DNA of 35,075 bases from Chordibacter sp038110535 (GCA_038110535.1 JAYNJW010000019.1:1-35075), one strand, 5' to 3'. Positions 1 to 9,110 are shown, counted from the first letter of the stretch. Notes: generated by a model not told the origin, from the letters alone. A program made the numbers and translations.

Positions 1-67
1 GAAATTTGCTGAAATATTGTATGGGCAATTTTTTTATAGTTCCCTTTGCTTGGAACACTTTTTTGTA

Positions 68-658
68 TCATAAAATCAGAATAAGCATAGTAGTATTAAA
101 TGTAGCATGTAATAATATACTATAAAAGATGGATTTCGTTAAAAGAGAAATAAGACCAAGAATAACACCTAAAGCAAACAGTGTCGGAGATGCAAGAATA
201 TTTAAATGAACTATTGAAAAGTAAAAGGAAGATACAAGAATCCCCCAAAAAGGACCGATCATTAATTTAATGCAGTTTAGCAGTAAGCCTCGGAAATAAA
301 TTTCTTCAATTAAAGGGGAGAGTAAACACAAAGAAAATATTGTAGATAAATGAACTATGTTTTCTTTTTGAATTGTTACTACTGAATATTGTAGGGAAAA
401 ATCATTTAAAAGAACAGAGCTTATGTAATTAGTGAAGATAATTACAGGAAAAGTGATCGACAATATATAAAGAGTTTGAGTAAATGATTTTTTGAATTGT
501 GCAGGAAAAAGAAATTTGTGTGGTTTATTAAAAATAAGTAGTGCTATTAAAAAAATTTGTAGCCCTTGGATTAGAAAGGCTGAACCCGCAATAAAAACTA
601 CACCACTATAAAATAAATTTTTTTTTCCACTGCTCGCTCGTATTACACTTACATCCAC
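68..658 (-). CDS. CPBP-family intramembrane metalloprotease
   Basis: This is a 196-residue, very hydrophobic protein with several membrane segments. It carries the CPBP (CAAX protease and bacteriocin-processing) signature: adjacent glutamates E118-E119 followed by R123 (EEIYFRG), a histidine at H151 (SIVHLN) and H184/N188 (LLHATFN). These are the conserved metal-binding and catalytic positions of the family, so it is likely an active membrane protease. Its substrate cannot be read from the sequence. The start is GTG, with a GAGG about 11 bases upstream; the next in-frame methionine lies deep in the protein. It lies 34 bases behind the dihydroorotase-like gene on the same strand and could be the last gene of that transcript, although it has no obvious tie to pyrimidine synthesis. 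It is more A/T-rich than the pyr genes. Confidence 0.82.
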   Translation of the reverse strand: MDVSVIRASSGKKNLFYSGVVFIAGSAFLIQGLQIFLIALLIFNKPHKFLFPAQFKKSFTQTLYILSITFPVIIFTNYISSVLLNDFSLQYSVVTIQKENIVHLSTIFSLCLLSPLIEEIYFRGLLLNCIKLMIGPFWGILVSSFYFSIVHLNILASPTLFALGVILGLISLLTKSIFYSILLHATFNTTMLILIL

Positions 659-692
659 TTTAAAGTTGTCCTCACGATCTTACGAAATTAGA

Positions 693-1991
693 CTATATGC
701 TGTTGGGAGAATATTGGTATGCAATCCGGCCGCCACTAATTGTAAATTTTATTTTATTTGAAAATTGATAACCGCACATCGGAGAATTGCGGGATAAGCT
801 TTCGCCATCTATTGGATCATAAACCCATTTTTCGTTTGCCTTAAGCACAACAAAATCTGCCTCGCAACCCTCGGCTAAAGAAGGGACACTTAAGCCTAAA
901 ATCTCGTGTGGGTTATAGGACATTTTTTCGGCAACTAAAGAAAATGGTTCTTTTTCATCCATTGCTTCGATAAATGCTAGTGCGGCCGTCTCGAGACCGG
1001 TCGCTCCCCTCGGGGCAAGGTCAAATTCTACATCTTTTAGGTGTTCAGCATATGGCTCGTGACTGGAATTACACGCATCGATAATCCCATCTTTAATTCC
1101 CTTAATCAGTGTTTCTCTGTCTTTGTCTTGCCGGAGCGGTGGATTGGTTTTAGCTGAGGTGTTATAGTCGCTTATTTTCTCCTCAGTTAAAAGTAAATGA
1201 TGTGCTGAGACATCGGCAGTTATTTCAATACCAGATTCCTTGGCTTGTTTAACTAATTGAACGGATCCTGCGGATGATAATGAACTGAGGTGTATAGGGA
1301 CGCCCAAATGCCTTGCAATTAACAAGGCTCGCTGGACTGCCATTTCTTCTGCCATTCTTGGATTGCCCGCTAGGCCCATCTTTAAGCTTAGCGGACTTTC
1401 ATGGGCATGGCTATTTTTAGATAAATAAGAATCTTGCGGAAAATCCAGAACGGCCAATCCGAACATTTTCGCATATCGAATTGCATTTGTAAAAATTTGG
1501 TTATTGGCAGGGGTGTCAGGACAATCCGTAACCGCCACCACACCTGCATCCTTTAATGATCCTAATGGTGCAATACTTTCACCTCTAGAACCGACAGTCA
1601 GGCACCCGCTCAGATAAACTTTAATTTTTGATGTTTGTTTAATGCGGTCTTGAATATATCGAATGGTGGCAGGATTATCCGAATAGGGGTTGGTGTTAGG
1701 CATTGCCAATATGGAAGAAAATCCGCCTTTGGCTGCTGCCCTCGTTAAGCTTTCCACACTTTCGCTTTTACCGGCTCCAGGTACCCTATTGTGTGCTCGC
1801 AGGTCCAATAAACCGGGAAGCACAACATGGCCATCTATATTATGGGTGTTTGGGGACGGGCCGGACTTGGGCATATCGTGATAAATTTTACCCTTACGAA
1901 TATAAAGGTCTGAGATTTTGTTGATTCCCGACCTCGGATCAATCAGCGTTCCGCCCAGTAGGTCAAAGTCTTTCAAAAGAGTTTGTTTCAT
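693..1991 (-). CDS. Dihydroorotase-like protein, probably catalytically inactive (PyrC' type)
   Basis: This is a 432-residue class I dihydroorotase homologue of the amidohydrolase superfamily. The fold signatures are present: PGLLDLRAHNR near residues 59-69, AMPNTNP at 96-102, HLSS at H234, HH at 264-265, NPPLR at 283-287 and GLETAALAF near 332. Key metal or catalytic positions are changed. The first His of the DxHxH motif is R65 (H67 remains), the Asp of the usual SDDG is C157, the His of the usual HCED is replaced around D183, and the catalytic Asp of TDHAPH is S310. In Pseudomonas-type pyrBC' operons an inactive dihydroorotase homologue is needed to assemble aspartate carbamoyltransferase; the same role is inferred here. 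Its ATG overlaps the pyrB stop by one base (TGATG), which suggests translational coupling. An active dihydroorotase would have to be encoded elsewhere. Confidence 0.85.
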   Translation of the reverse strand: MKQTLLKDFDLLGGTLIDPRSGINKISDLYIRKGKIYHDMPKSGPSPNTHNIDGHVVLPGLLDLRAHNRVPGAGKSESVESLTRAAAKGGFSSILAMPNTNPYSDNPATIRYIQDRIKQTSKIKVYLSGCLTVGSRGESIAPLGSLKDAGVVAVTDCPDTPANNQIFTNAIRYAKMFGLAVLDFPQDSYLSKNSHAHESPLSLKMGLAGNPRMAEEMAVQRALLIARHLGVPIHLSSLSSAGSVQLVKQAKESGIEITADVSAHHLLLTEEKISDYNTSAKTNPPLRQDKDRETLIKGIKDGIIDACNSSHEPYAEHLKDVEFDLAPRGATGLETAALAFIEAMDEKEPFSLVAEKMSYNPHEILGLSVPSLAEGCEADFVVLKANEKWVYDPIDGESLSRNSPMCGYQFSNKIKFTISGGRIAYQYSPNSI

Positions 1992-2950
1992 CAGTGGTTA
2001 CTCTCTTCCCTGGTTATACACAGGTGCAAAATGGCCATTCTCACTGCGATACCATTCGCAACTTGTTGGAGTATTACCGACTGGTTGGAATCGGCTACTT
2101 CCGATTCAATTTCTACACCCCTGTTTAGTGGACCAGGATGTAGAATTATCGCATTCTTTTTCATACCCGAAAGAACTTTAGAGTCTAAACCAAACACATT
2201 GGCATACTCGGTCAGAGAAGGGAAATGGGAAGCCTGTTGTCTTTCGTGTTGAATTCTCAAAAGCATCACTGCGTCGGCATCTTCAAGGGCAATTTCCGGA
2301 TCGTATGTAACCCTTGCTCCCAGTTCTTCAAATTCTCGAGGCACAAGTGTGGAGGGGCCAGCTAAAGTAACTATTGCTCCAAGTTTTAATAGACCCCATA
2401 AATTTGAGCGGGCTACGCGACTAAAAAGTATATCGCCTAAAATAGTAATTTTTTTATCCCGCAAGTCACCCATTTTTTCTCGTAAGGTATAGATATCTAA
2501 CAGGGCCTGGCTTGGATGCTCGTGTGCTCCATCTCCAGCGTTTATTATTGGCACATCCACTATCCTCGAGAGAAAGAGAGGTGAGCCGGGAGAAGAATGC
2601 CTTATAACAATGGCATCTGCCCCCAGTGCCTGCACATTCATCGCGGTGTCTTTAAGTGTTTCGCCCTTTGTCAAACTACTTGCCTCACCACTTATAGAAA
2701 TCGTGTCAGCACCCAAAGACTTTGCTGCAATCTCAAAGGCAACCCTTGTTCGGGTGCTGGGTTCCATAAATAAATTAATTATTCTTTTGCCACGCAATGA
2801 ATGAAAAATGGGCTCCTTGCTTCCTTTTGATTCTTTGAGAGATTTTGCTTTATCTAGAATATATATGATTTCCTCAGGAGATAAATCCTCGATCGAGAGG
2901 AGAGATTTTCGATGCCACATCATTGGTTCCAAAGAGTTTCTTGTTTCCAT
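1991..2950 (-). CDS. pyrB: Aspartate carbamoyltransferase catalytic subunit
   Basis: This enzyme condenses carbamoyl phosphate with aspartate, the committed step of pyrimidine synthesis, in the cytoplasm. The 319-residue protein has the carbamoyl-phosphate motif EPSTRTR, the mobile loop SSLTKGETLKDT and the signature HPGPLNRGVEIE. The length fits the PyrB family. The ATG at 2950 is favoured because a GAAGG lies 9 bases upstream. It makes the gene overlap the preceding HAD gene by 31 bases. ATG codons at 2923 or 2920 (MMWHRKSLL...) would reduce the overlap to 4 bases or less and match where family similarity begins. If the longer form is used, the extra nine residues would be an N-terminal extension, as found in PyrB proteins that assemble with PyrC'. 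No pyrI regulatory gene is present. Confidence 0.96.
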   Translation of the reverse strand: METRNSLEPMMWHRKSLLSIEDLSPEEIIYILDKAKSLKESKGSKEPIFHSLRGKRIINLFMEPSTRTRVAFEIAAKSLGADTISISGEASSLTKGETLKDTAMNVQALGADAIVIRHSSPGSPLFLSRIVDVPIINAGDGAHEHPSQALLDIYTLREKMGDLRDKKITILGDILFSRVARSNLWGLLKLGAIVTLAGPSTLVPREFEELGARVTYDPEIALEDADAVMLLRIQHERQQASHFPSLTEYANVFGLDSKVLSGMKKNAIILHPGPLNRGVEIESEVADSNQSVILQQVANGIAVRMAILHLCITREESNH

Positions 2951-3948
2951 TCTTTATAACCTTCAGGAGAGGTACTTTTAGGCATGTGCTTGGGTGCAGA
3001 TTTTGTATTTTTACGCAAACTTAATTCCTTCCTACTCAGGATTTCACTGAGCATTTCTCGTATTTTTTGCTTCATCCAAATAGAAGTGGAGGATTTGAGT
3101 GAGTAATCTGCAGGACCATTGTTATGAACTCTACCACTTTCAACTAACCCACAAGTTTGGGCAAATTCATCTTCGTCGTTTGGATCATAAACCGCATAAG
3201 TTTTGCCACCCATCTGTTTTACCACTGCAAATACGGGGACATCGCTGGGTCCGTCTGCAACATAAATTAACTGATCAAAGGGAATTCTTCGTAGCTCATG
3301 TGGTATGGATGAATTTACTTCAATCGTCGAATTTTTATTACAGCCCTTATTAATTTCAAAGATAAATCTTGTCTTAATGGTATTATCAACGGCAATGCCA
3401 ATCTGGGATATTTCTGGATCGATCGGTAAATACAGGTCCGATTGGCTTAGGTAGTTAGGAGGCAATGCGGATTCAATGAACTCAGAGGCAAAAATGCCCT
3501 GAACAAATGGAGCGATCGTACTCCCTGCTATCATTTGGGCAAGTCCAGTGCTTATCACATAATGCTCTATTTTTAGATCATGTTCCCTAAACCCTGGCTC
3601 TTGGGGTATGGCCGCAAGTTCTTCAAAGAAATGGGGCAACCCAGCATAAAAATCGAGTTCTTGACCAAGTTCAAAAAGCTTTTGATTGGTGAGCCCGCGC
3701 ATGGGTCCATTTTTCACATAACTTAATATGTGGTTAAGATAAATTGTTTCGGAGGATACGGCTAAACCCCTTTTTGCGTAGATTTCCGGTAATTTATTTA
3801 CCTCAGACCAGAAGACTTTTTCATTTACACCATAATGTGTAAATAACGGCGTTTGCATGTAGCCTGGAATTAAAGTCTTGTCGAAATCCCAAACACAGGC
3901 CACCACATTTTGAGTATGCAATTGGTTAGAATGGGTCGCTCCGCTCAA
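2920..3948 (-). CDS. HAD-superfamily hydrolase (phosphatase)
   Basis: This is a 342-residue haloacid-dehalogenase-superfamily protein. Motif I is WDFDKTL, with the aspartyl nucleophile D21 and D23. The acidic motif IV is VADGPSD at about residue 230. The roughly 200 residues between them hold a large helical cap. Such proteins are usually phosphatases; the substrate is unknown. It is the first gene of the apparent pyrimidine operon and overlaps pyrB, so action on a nucleotide or phosphorylated intermediate is possible but is only inference from position. The start codon is TTG, with GGAGG about 12 bases upstream; no ATG occurs before motif I. The charged, lysine-rich C-terminus (about the last 40 residues) looks disordered. 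Confidence 0.82.
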   Translation of the reverse strand: MSGATHSNQLHTQNVVACVWDFDKTLIPGYMQTPLFTHYGVNEKVFWSEVNKLPEIYAKRGLAVSSETIYLNHILSYVKNGPMRGLTNQKLFELGQELDFYAGLPHFFEELAAIPQEPGFREHDLKIEHYVISTGLAQMIAGSTIAPFVQGIFASEFIESALPPNYLSQSDLYLPIDPEISQIGIAVDNTIKTRFIFEINKGCNKNSTIEVNSSIPHELRRIPFDQLIYVADGPSDVPVFAVVKQMGGKTYAVYDPNDEDEFAQTCGLVESGRVHNNGPADYSLKSSTSIWMKQKIREMLSEILSRKELSLRKNTKSAPKHMPKSTSPEGYKEWKQETLWNQ

Positions 3949-3991
3949 TTTATTCGTTTTCCTCCATACATTTATCTATAGTGGATTTCTT

Positions 3992-5068
3992 ATGGAAGGG
4001 CTACCAAATATCGAACCTTTTAGACAAAGGCACAAAGAGATTGAAAATCAACTCTCTGAGCCTGATGTTTTTAAGGACGCCATGCGGGCAAGTTCTCTAA
4101 ACAGAGAGCATACGCGTATCAGAAAAATCTTAGAAATTTATGACAATGCAAGCCATTGCCTTTCTGAAATATCATCGACCCGTGAATTGCTTGAGGATCC
4201 GGAGCTTGGTCCAGCAGCCCATGAAGAGATTGAGCTTTTAGAAAAAAGATCTGCAGGCTTAAAACAGTCTTTATTAGTAGCGATGCTTCCAGAAGAAGCG
4301 GATACTGGAAAGAATACCATTGTTGAAATTCGTGCCGGAGCAGGGGGAGATGAGGCTTCGCTTTTTGCTGCAGATTTATTCAGAATGTATTGTAAATATG
4401 GAGAAAATAAGTCGTGGGGTTTTGAGTGCTTAAGCCAGAGTAGCTCTGAAACTGGCGGCTTCAAAGAGGTTGTCTTTGTTTTCCGGGGGGAAGATGCGTG
4501 GACAAAAATGAGGTTTGAGAGTGGGGTTCATCGAGTGCAACGGATTCCGGTAACGGAAGCTGGGGGAAGAATTCATACCTCTACTGCCACAGTTGCCGTT
4601 CTCCCAGAAGCACAAGAGGTAGAAATTTCCATTGATCCGCAAGATTTGGAAATTAGTGTGTGCCGAGCTTCAGGGCCCGGCGGGCAGGGAGTTAACACTA
4701 CTGACTCAGCAGTCCAAATCTTGCACAAGCCTAGTGGCATATCAGTATATTGTGCAGATGAAAGATCACAGTTAAAAAACAAGAATAAAGCAATGACAGT
4801 ACTTCGTTCCCGTTTATTAAAGGCAAAACAAGCTGAAGAGGATGCCAAGTATGCAAAAGACAGAAAGAGCCAAGTCGGATCAGGCGACAGAAGTGAGAGA
4901 ATCAGAACATATAATTTTCCTCAGAGCAGATTAACGGATCATAGAATTAATTATACCTCTCATGCATTAAATGATTCAATGATGGGAGATTTAGATCATC
5001 TAATTGACGCTCTCTTGGCCCATGATCAGGCAATTAAATTACAGAGTGTCTTAGATAATGGAAAATAA
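3992..5068 (+). CDS. prfA: Peptide chain release factor 1
   Basis: Release factor 1 recognises UAA and UAG stop codons and triggers peptide release on the ribosome. The 358-residue length is typical. The GGQ catalytic motif is at 230-232 (GPGGQGVNTTDSAV), and the stop-codon-reading PxT motif is P186-V187-T188 (RIPVTEAGGRIHTSTATV), which marks RF1 rather than RF2. The reading frame overlaps prmC by 11 bases, so the factor and the enzyme that methylates its GGQ glutamine are co-expressed. It is divergent from the HAD-pyrB gene set across only 43 bases, so the two promoters must be very close together or overlap. The ribosome-binding signal is weak (a GGA about 6 bases upstream). Confidence 0.98.
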   Translation: MEGLPNIEPFRQRHKEIENQLSEPDVFKDAMRASSLNREHTRIRKILEIYDNASHCLSEISSTRELLEDPELGPAAHEEIELLEKRSAGLKQSLLVAMLPEEADTGKNTIVEIRAGAGGDEASLFAADLFRMYCKYGENKSWGFECLSQSSSETGGFKEVVFVFRGEDAWTKMRFESGVHRVQRIPVTEAGGRIHTSTATVAVLPEAQEVEISIDPQDLEISVCRASGPGGQGVNTTDSAVQILHKPSGISVYCADERSQLKNKNKAMTVLRSRLLKAKQAEEDAKYAKDRKSQVGSGDRSERIRTYNFPQSRLTDHRINYTSHALNDSMMGDLDHLIDALLAHDQAIKLQSVLDNGK

Positions 5069-5918
5069 TAAAACCCTTTCCATAGTTGAGGTAGTTACTA
5101 AATCTTCTGAATATTTAGCGAGAAAGAAGGTTCCCAATCATAAAATTGATGCTGAATGGCTGGTTGCTTTTGTGCTGGGCTGTAAAAGGATGGATCTGTA
5201 TTTACGCTTTGGAGAAATTCTGCCAAGTAACCTATTATCTGAAATTAAAGCCCTAGTGATCCTCCGGGGAAGTCGAGTACCCCTGCAGCACATTTTGGGT
5301 CAAGTTCAGTTTGCTGGATTGACCCTGAAATCTGATAGTCGAGCACTCATTCCTAGGTGTGAAACGGAATATTTGGTAGACTTTTTGTACCATAAGTTAC
5401 ATGCAGATTTTAAAGGAAAAGTTGCAGACCTAGGTTGCGGTAGTGGTGCGATTATTTTGGCTCTTTGCTCTCTGATGCCCCATGCCTCTGGGTGTGGTTT
5501 TGATAACTCCAAAGACGCATTATCTTTAGCCAAAGAAAATCTTTCTTTGTGTAAGCTGGGTAGTCGAGTTTGCCTCAAAGACTTTGATTGGAGAAAGCAA
5601 AACCGCTTGAGCGAGGAGTATGACCTGATCATTTCGAATCCCCCATATCTCTCCTATGATGAATGGTCTCAAGCAGAGCCAGAAGTTAAAATACATGATC
5701 CCCAAAATGCACTGGTTGCCCAGAATGGCGGCCTTTCTGATATTGAATATATTATTGAGTTAGCATCAAATTCCTTAGCTCCAGGCGGTTATTTTGCTAT
5801 GGAATTTGGGGCAACACAGTCAGAATTGGTAGGAGAATTATTATCAGACGGATTTACTTTTGAAGTAATTTCCGACCAATTCTTGGTTAGGCGATTTGTC
5901 CTCGCCATGAAAAGATAA
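5058..5918 (+). CDS. prmC: Release factor glutamine N5-methyltransferase
   Basis: PrmC methylates the glutamine of the GGQ motif in release factors, using S-adenosylmethionine. The 286-residue protein has the expected helical N-terminal substrate-binding region, the SAM-binding motif DLGCGSGAI from residue 124 and the substrate-glutamine motif NPPY at 194-197. It starts inside the 3' end of prfA (11-base overlap), the common prfA-prmC arrangement. It ends 7 bases from the convergent protease gene, with no clear hairpin terminator between the two. Confidence 0.97.
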   Translation: MENNKTLSIVEVVTKSSEYLARKKVPNHKIDAEWLVAFVLGCKRMDLYLRFGEILPSNLLSEIKALVILRGSRVPLQHILGQVQFAGLTLKSDSRALIPRCETEYLVDFLYHKLHADFKGKVADLGCGSGAIILALCSLMPHASGCGFDNSKDALSLAKENLSLCKLGSRVCLKDFDWRKQNRLSEEYDLIISNPPYLSYDEWSQAEPEVKIHDPQNALVAQNGGLSDIEYIIELASNSLAPGGYFAMEFGATQSELVGELLSDGFTFEVISDQFLVRRFVLAMKR

Positions 5919-5925
5919 TACTAAG

Positions 5926-8184
5926 CTAAATATTTTTATTTCCACTGGAGTGGGCATGAGCATTTTGAGAAAGTGAAATTTCATTTACCCAATCACTTAG
6001 AATTCTAAGACTTTCATGCAGCCTAATATCAAGGCTTTCAGGAATGGAAAAGTTCGTGCTTGTTTGGTTACCTTCTTCGCCTGACAGACCTCTTAGAGCA
6101 AGAGATTTTTCTTTCTGCTCAGTAACTACCTGAAGCACTAGATTCCTTGAAGGATAAGAGATTGTGGATAATGACTCAAATTCTTCAGTAAGAGATTGAG
6201 TTTTATTAAAATCTTTCAATTTTTCATTGAGTCTGTTCTTAAAATTGAGCGATACAAGTTTCTGATCTCTTTTGTGCTTAAACCAGGCAATGTTTTTTTC
6301 TAGGTAATCAAATTCTTTTGCGGATTTTTGCCTGTTTTTACTAGAAGTGCGCAACAACTCAATGGTTGATTCAGTAAATTTAAACTCTCCTTCCGGCCGA
6401 CGGAAGTTAACTTCGGGAATTTTGTCCCAATCGAGAGCCTTCTCTAAATCAGACTCACCGATCGGCAGGTATTGATTGATTGAATGCATCACAATGTCAC
6501 TAGTAACACCGGTCAACTGTGTGCTTTCACCAGATGGAAGGTAATATTTTTGAATGGTTATTTTGGCCGCACTCCTTTTACTCCCATCAGAACCAAAGGA
6601 AAAGGGAAGGTTCATGGGTAAGAGGGACTGGACCGTTCCTTTACCATGGGTTGATGTATCTCCCACGATAATTGCTCTTCGGTGGTTTTTTAAAGCTCCA
6701 GCAACAATCTCTGATGCAGACGCACTATAACGCGATACAAGTACAATTAGAGGTCCATCCCAAATTAATTTTGGATTAAAATCAAATTTTTTGCGGACTT
6801 TCCCATCAGAACTTTTTACCTGAACAACGGGGCCCCTTGAAATGAAAAGGCCTGCGAGATTGACCGCTTCGCTCAGATAGCCTCCCCCATTTCTACGAAG
6901 ATCCAAAATTAAGCCCTGGATGGATTCCTCTTTGAGAACATTCACTAATTCTTCGACATCATCTGTGGCCTTGTGGCCATCTCCACTGGATCCATAAAAT
7001 GATGGCAACTCAACAACACCTAGTAAAAGATTCTCACCATTCCTAGAAACTTTGTGTAGCGAGGCACTAGCTAAATTAGCAGTAAGTTTAATTTTGTCTC
7101 GAATAATTTTAACAATTTTGGTGGTAGACGGATTGGCAAATGGCCGAATTTTAAGGGTAACCAATGTATCCTTGGGTCCCTTGATTAATTCCACTATTTT
7201 GGAAAGTTTCATATCAACTACATCTTCAAATTCACCCTCTCCTTGAGCGACTTGCAGTATTATGTCTTCGGGCTCTATCTCGCGTGATGCTTCCGCAGGA
7301 CCACCGGGAAGCAATTCTTTGATTGTGCAATATCCGTCCGAATCGGTTAGAACAGCACCAATTCCAACAAATTCGTTGTGCATGGCTTGATCAAATTTTT
7401 CTTTTTCCTTAATGTTTAAAAAGGAGGTGTGAGGATCAAACATTTGAGTCAAGGTGGTGAGGTACAATTCTTGAACATCTGTAGCTTCAAATTCTAGAAT
7501 GTTTTTGTGCCACCTTTCATACTTTTTTCTTATTTTGTCCAGAGTTGCGACTTCTCTCTCCTCCAAGAGTCTGAGGGTTTCATCTGAGGTTTCATTTTCA
7601 TCAATTTGAGAAAAAATTTCATTGATGTATTCGTGCGTAACCAAAAAGTTCCAAACAGTGTTTAATTCATCACTACTTTGAGCCCAGCTAACTTCGGACC
7701 GATCAACAAGAAAGCTGTTGTTTGCGTCCAATTGAGGAGCGTCGTTTAAAAATTTTAGGGTTTGCTCAAGTCTTGCCAAAGCTTTTTGCCTGTAGTTTTC
7801 GTAAATTTCAAATGCGGGAAATAAGTTTCCTTGCTTTAGGTATGTGAGCAGGGTGGGTTCATATCTATCTATGAATTGGTTTAAGTCAGACGAAGTGAAA
7901 AAGAGTTTCTGCTTGTCTAGGTTGTTCATGTAATTTTCTAGAAATATTTTTCGGTCTAGTTGATGTACCGCGAGTTTTTTAAAATGAGCTTTTTCCAATG
8001 CTCCCAAAAGCCACTTAGTTTCATCGGACATTAAGGGCGTGGGTACAAGTGGTTCCTGTTTGTCCTGGCCTATGGAATGGAACTTGGGGGGGGAGGAAAT
8101 AGGTTCTGTGCCTCTTTCCTCGTAGGCAAGCAAAGCGAAAAAATGTAAAGATGAAAGTAATACAAGCAGGGAAATTAATTTCAT
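5926..8184 (-). CDS. prc: Carboxy-terminal processing (tail-specific) protease, Prc/Tsp type, S41
   Basis: This is a 752-residue periplasmic S41 serine protease. An N-terminal signal peptide (about 1-20, hydrophobic, ending near FALLAYEE) is followed by a helical region resembling the Tsp N-terminal domain (about 45-260), a PDZ domain (about 270-350), the S41 core and a C-terminal domain of the Prc kind (about 620-720). The catalytic Ser lies in SRYSASASE near residues 486-491 and the catalytic Lys in GKGTVQ near 515, giving the family's Ser-Lys dyad. The long N- and C-terminal flanks separate it from short CtpA proteases. Prc-type enzymes degrade or process envelope proteins from their C-termini and affect peptidoglycan enzymes. 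The rhomboid gene follows 22 bases upstream on the same strand, so the two may be co-transcribed. Confidence 0.93.
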   Translation of the reverse strand: MKLISLLVLLSSLHFFALLAYEERGTEPISSPPKFHSIGQDKQEPLVPTPLMSDETKWLLGALEKAHFKKLAVHQLDRKIFLENYMNNLDKQKLFFTSSDLNQFIDRYEPTLLTYLKQGNLFPAFEIYENYRQKALARLEQTLKFLNDAPQLDANNSFLVDRSEVSWAQSSDELNTVWNFLVTHEYINEIFSQIDENETSDETLRLLEEREVATLDKIRKKYERWHKNILEFEATDVQELYLTTLTQMFDPHTSFLNIKEKEKFDQAMHNEFVGIGAVLTDSDGYCTIKELLPGGPAEASREIEPEDIILQVAQGEGEFEDVVDMKLSKIVELIKGPKDTLVTLKIRPFANPSTTKIVKIIRDKIKLTANLASASLHKVSRNGENLLLGVVELPSFYGSSGDGHKATDDVEELVNVLKEESIQGLILDLRRNGGGYLSEAVNLAGLFISRGPVVQVKSSDGKVRKKFDFNPKLIWDGPLIVLVSRYSASASEIVAGALKNHRRAIIVGDTSTHGKGTVQSLLPMNLPFSFGSDGSKRSAAKITIQKYYLPSGESTQLTGVTSDIVMHSINQYLPIGESDLEKALDWDKIPEVNFRRPEGEFKFTESTIELLRTSSKNRQKSAKEFDYLEKNIAWFKHKRDQKLVSLNFKNRLNEKLKDFNKTQSLTEEFESLSTISYPSRNLVLQVVTEQKEKSLALRGLSGEEGNQTSTNFSIPESLDIRLHESLRILSDWVNEISLSQNAHAHSSGNKNI

Positions 8185-8206
8185 TAGATCAAGGGGATAA
8201 ACAATA

Positions 8207-9046
8207 CTATTTATCTAACAGTTTTTTGGCTTTTTCCAAAGTTTCTTTTTCTTGGTCCGTTAATGAACCAAAGCCCTTCTCATTAATTTTATCTAATATC
8301 TTGTCAGTCTCTTCTTGGATGGTGGTCGTGTTTTTGAAGTTAACATGAAATTTTGAGTGGGGTTTTTCGCTCTTTGGAAAATTTGTTTGGGGCGGTAAAG
8401 TGGTAAACTTAAACCGGAAGGGCAAATTAAGGCTGCCAACTATAGATAGATAAAAAAGTAGGCCACAAAGCATTCCGCCAAGATGGGCAGAATGAGCAAT
8501 CCCGCCGTATCCGGAAAGTTCAACAGTAGCAAAACCGTATAATTCTAAGCCTAATGTTCCCCATAGAACCCATTTGGGCTTAATAGTTAAGGGTAAAATA
8601 AAAAATAGTAAGAGCGTGATTGGCTGATTAGGGCGCGATAAACAAAATATACAAAGTGCTCCAAGTACAATCGCAGATGAACCAACGATATATTGATGAG
8701 AAGACGCATTAGCTGGCAGCCATGCCAATAATCCAAACAGAAGTGAACATATACAAAAGGTTTGGAATTTTTTCCTGCCAAGTAGATATTCGACGGGCCT
8801 GCCAATAAAATGAATGCCAATTAAATTGGCCAGTAAATGCAAGGGACCATCATGAATAAAGCCATAAGTGATGGGTGTCCATAGGTAGCCATTGAAAAAA
8901 TTATTTAATCCAAACGCAAAAATTTGGTTTATCAGTTGGGGGCTGTTGAGAAGACTTAGGATTGCTTGAAAAACAAAACTTGTAATCAATATGATAATCA
9001 GAAGATCACAAAGTGATCTGTTAAGTAGATTACCCGGTGTTTTCAT
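8207..9046 (-). CDS. Rhomboid-family intramembrane serine protease
   Basis: Numbered from the ATG at 9046, this is a 279-residue membrane protein with about six hydrophobic segments. It has the rhomboid features: HLLANLIG (the H-x-x-x-N element of helix 2), the catalytic serine S124 in IVGSSAIVLG and H188 in AHSAHLGG. The usual GxSG is GSSA here, so the glycine after the catalytic serine is replaced by alanine. The soluble C-terminal tail ends in a charged helix (EETDKILDKINEKG...), often found behind rhomboids in this kind of bacterium. The start at 9046 is preferred because AAAGGG lies 5 bases upstream; a start at 9067 would add seven residues. The substrate is unknown. Confidence 0.88.
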   Translation of the reverse strand: MKTPGNLLNRSLCDLLIIILITSFVFQAILSLLNSPQLINQIFAFGLNNFFNGYLWTPITYGFIHDGPLHLLANLIGIHFIGRPVEYLLGRKKFQTFCICSLLFGLLAWLPANASSHQYIVGSSAIVLGALCIFCLSRPNQPITLLLFFILPLTIKPKWVLWGTLGLELYGFATVELSGYGGIAHSAHLGGMLCGLLFYLSIVGSLNLPFRFKFTTLPPQTNFPKSEKPHSKFHVNFKNTTTIQEETDKILDKINEKGFGSLTDQEKETLEKAKKLLDK

Positions 9047-9110
9047 GTAAGCCCTTTCATAAAGCATAATTATTTAGGATAGTTCGAGTAGAATAGAAAA
9101 ACAATACCCG

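Noticed and set aside
39..64. A five-base hairpin (GTTCC/GGAAC) followed by a T run, as a terminator
   Set aside because: The stem is short, the loop is eight bases, and the T run suits only a plus-strand transcript from outside the window; the CPBP gene is on the minus strand.
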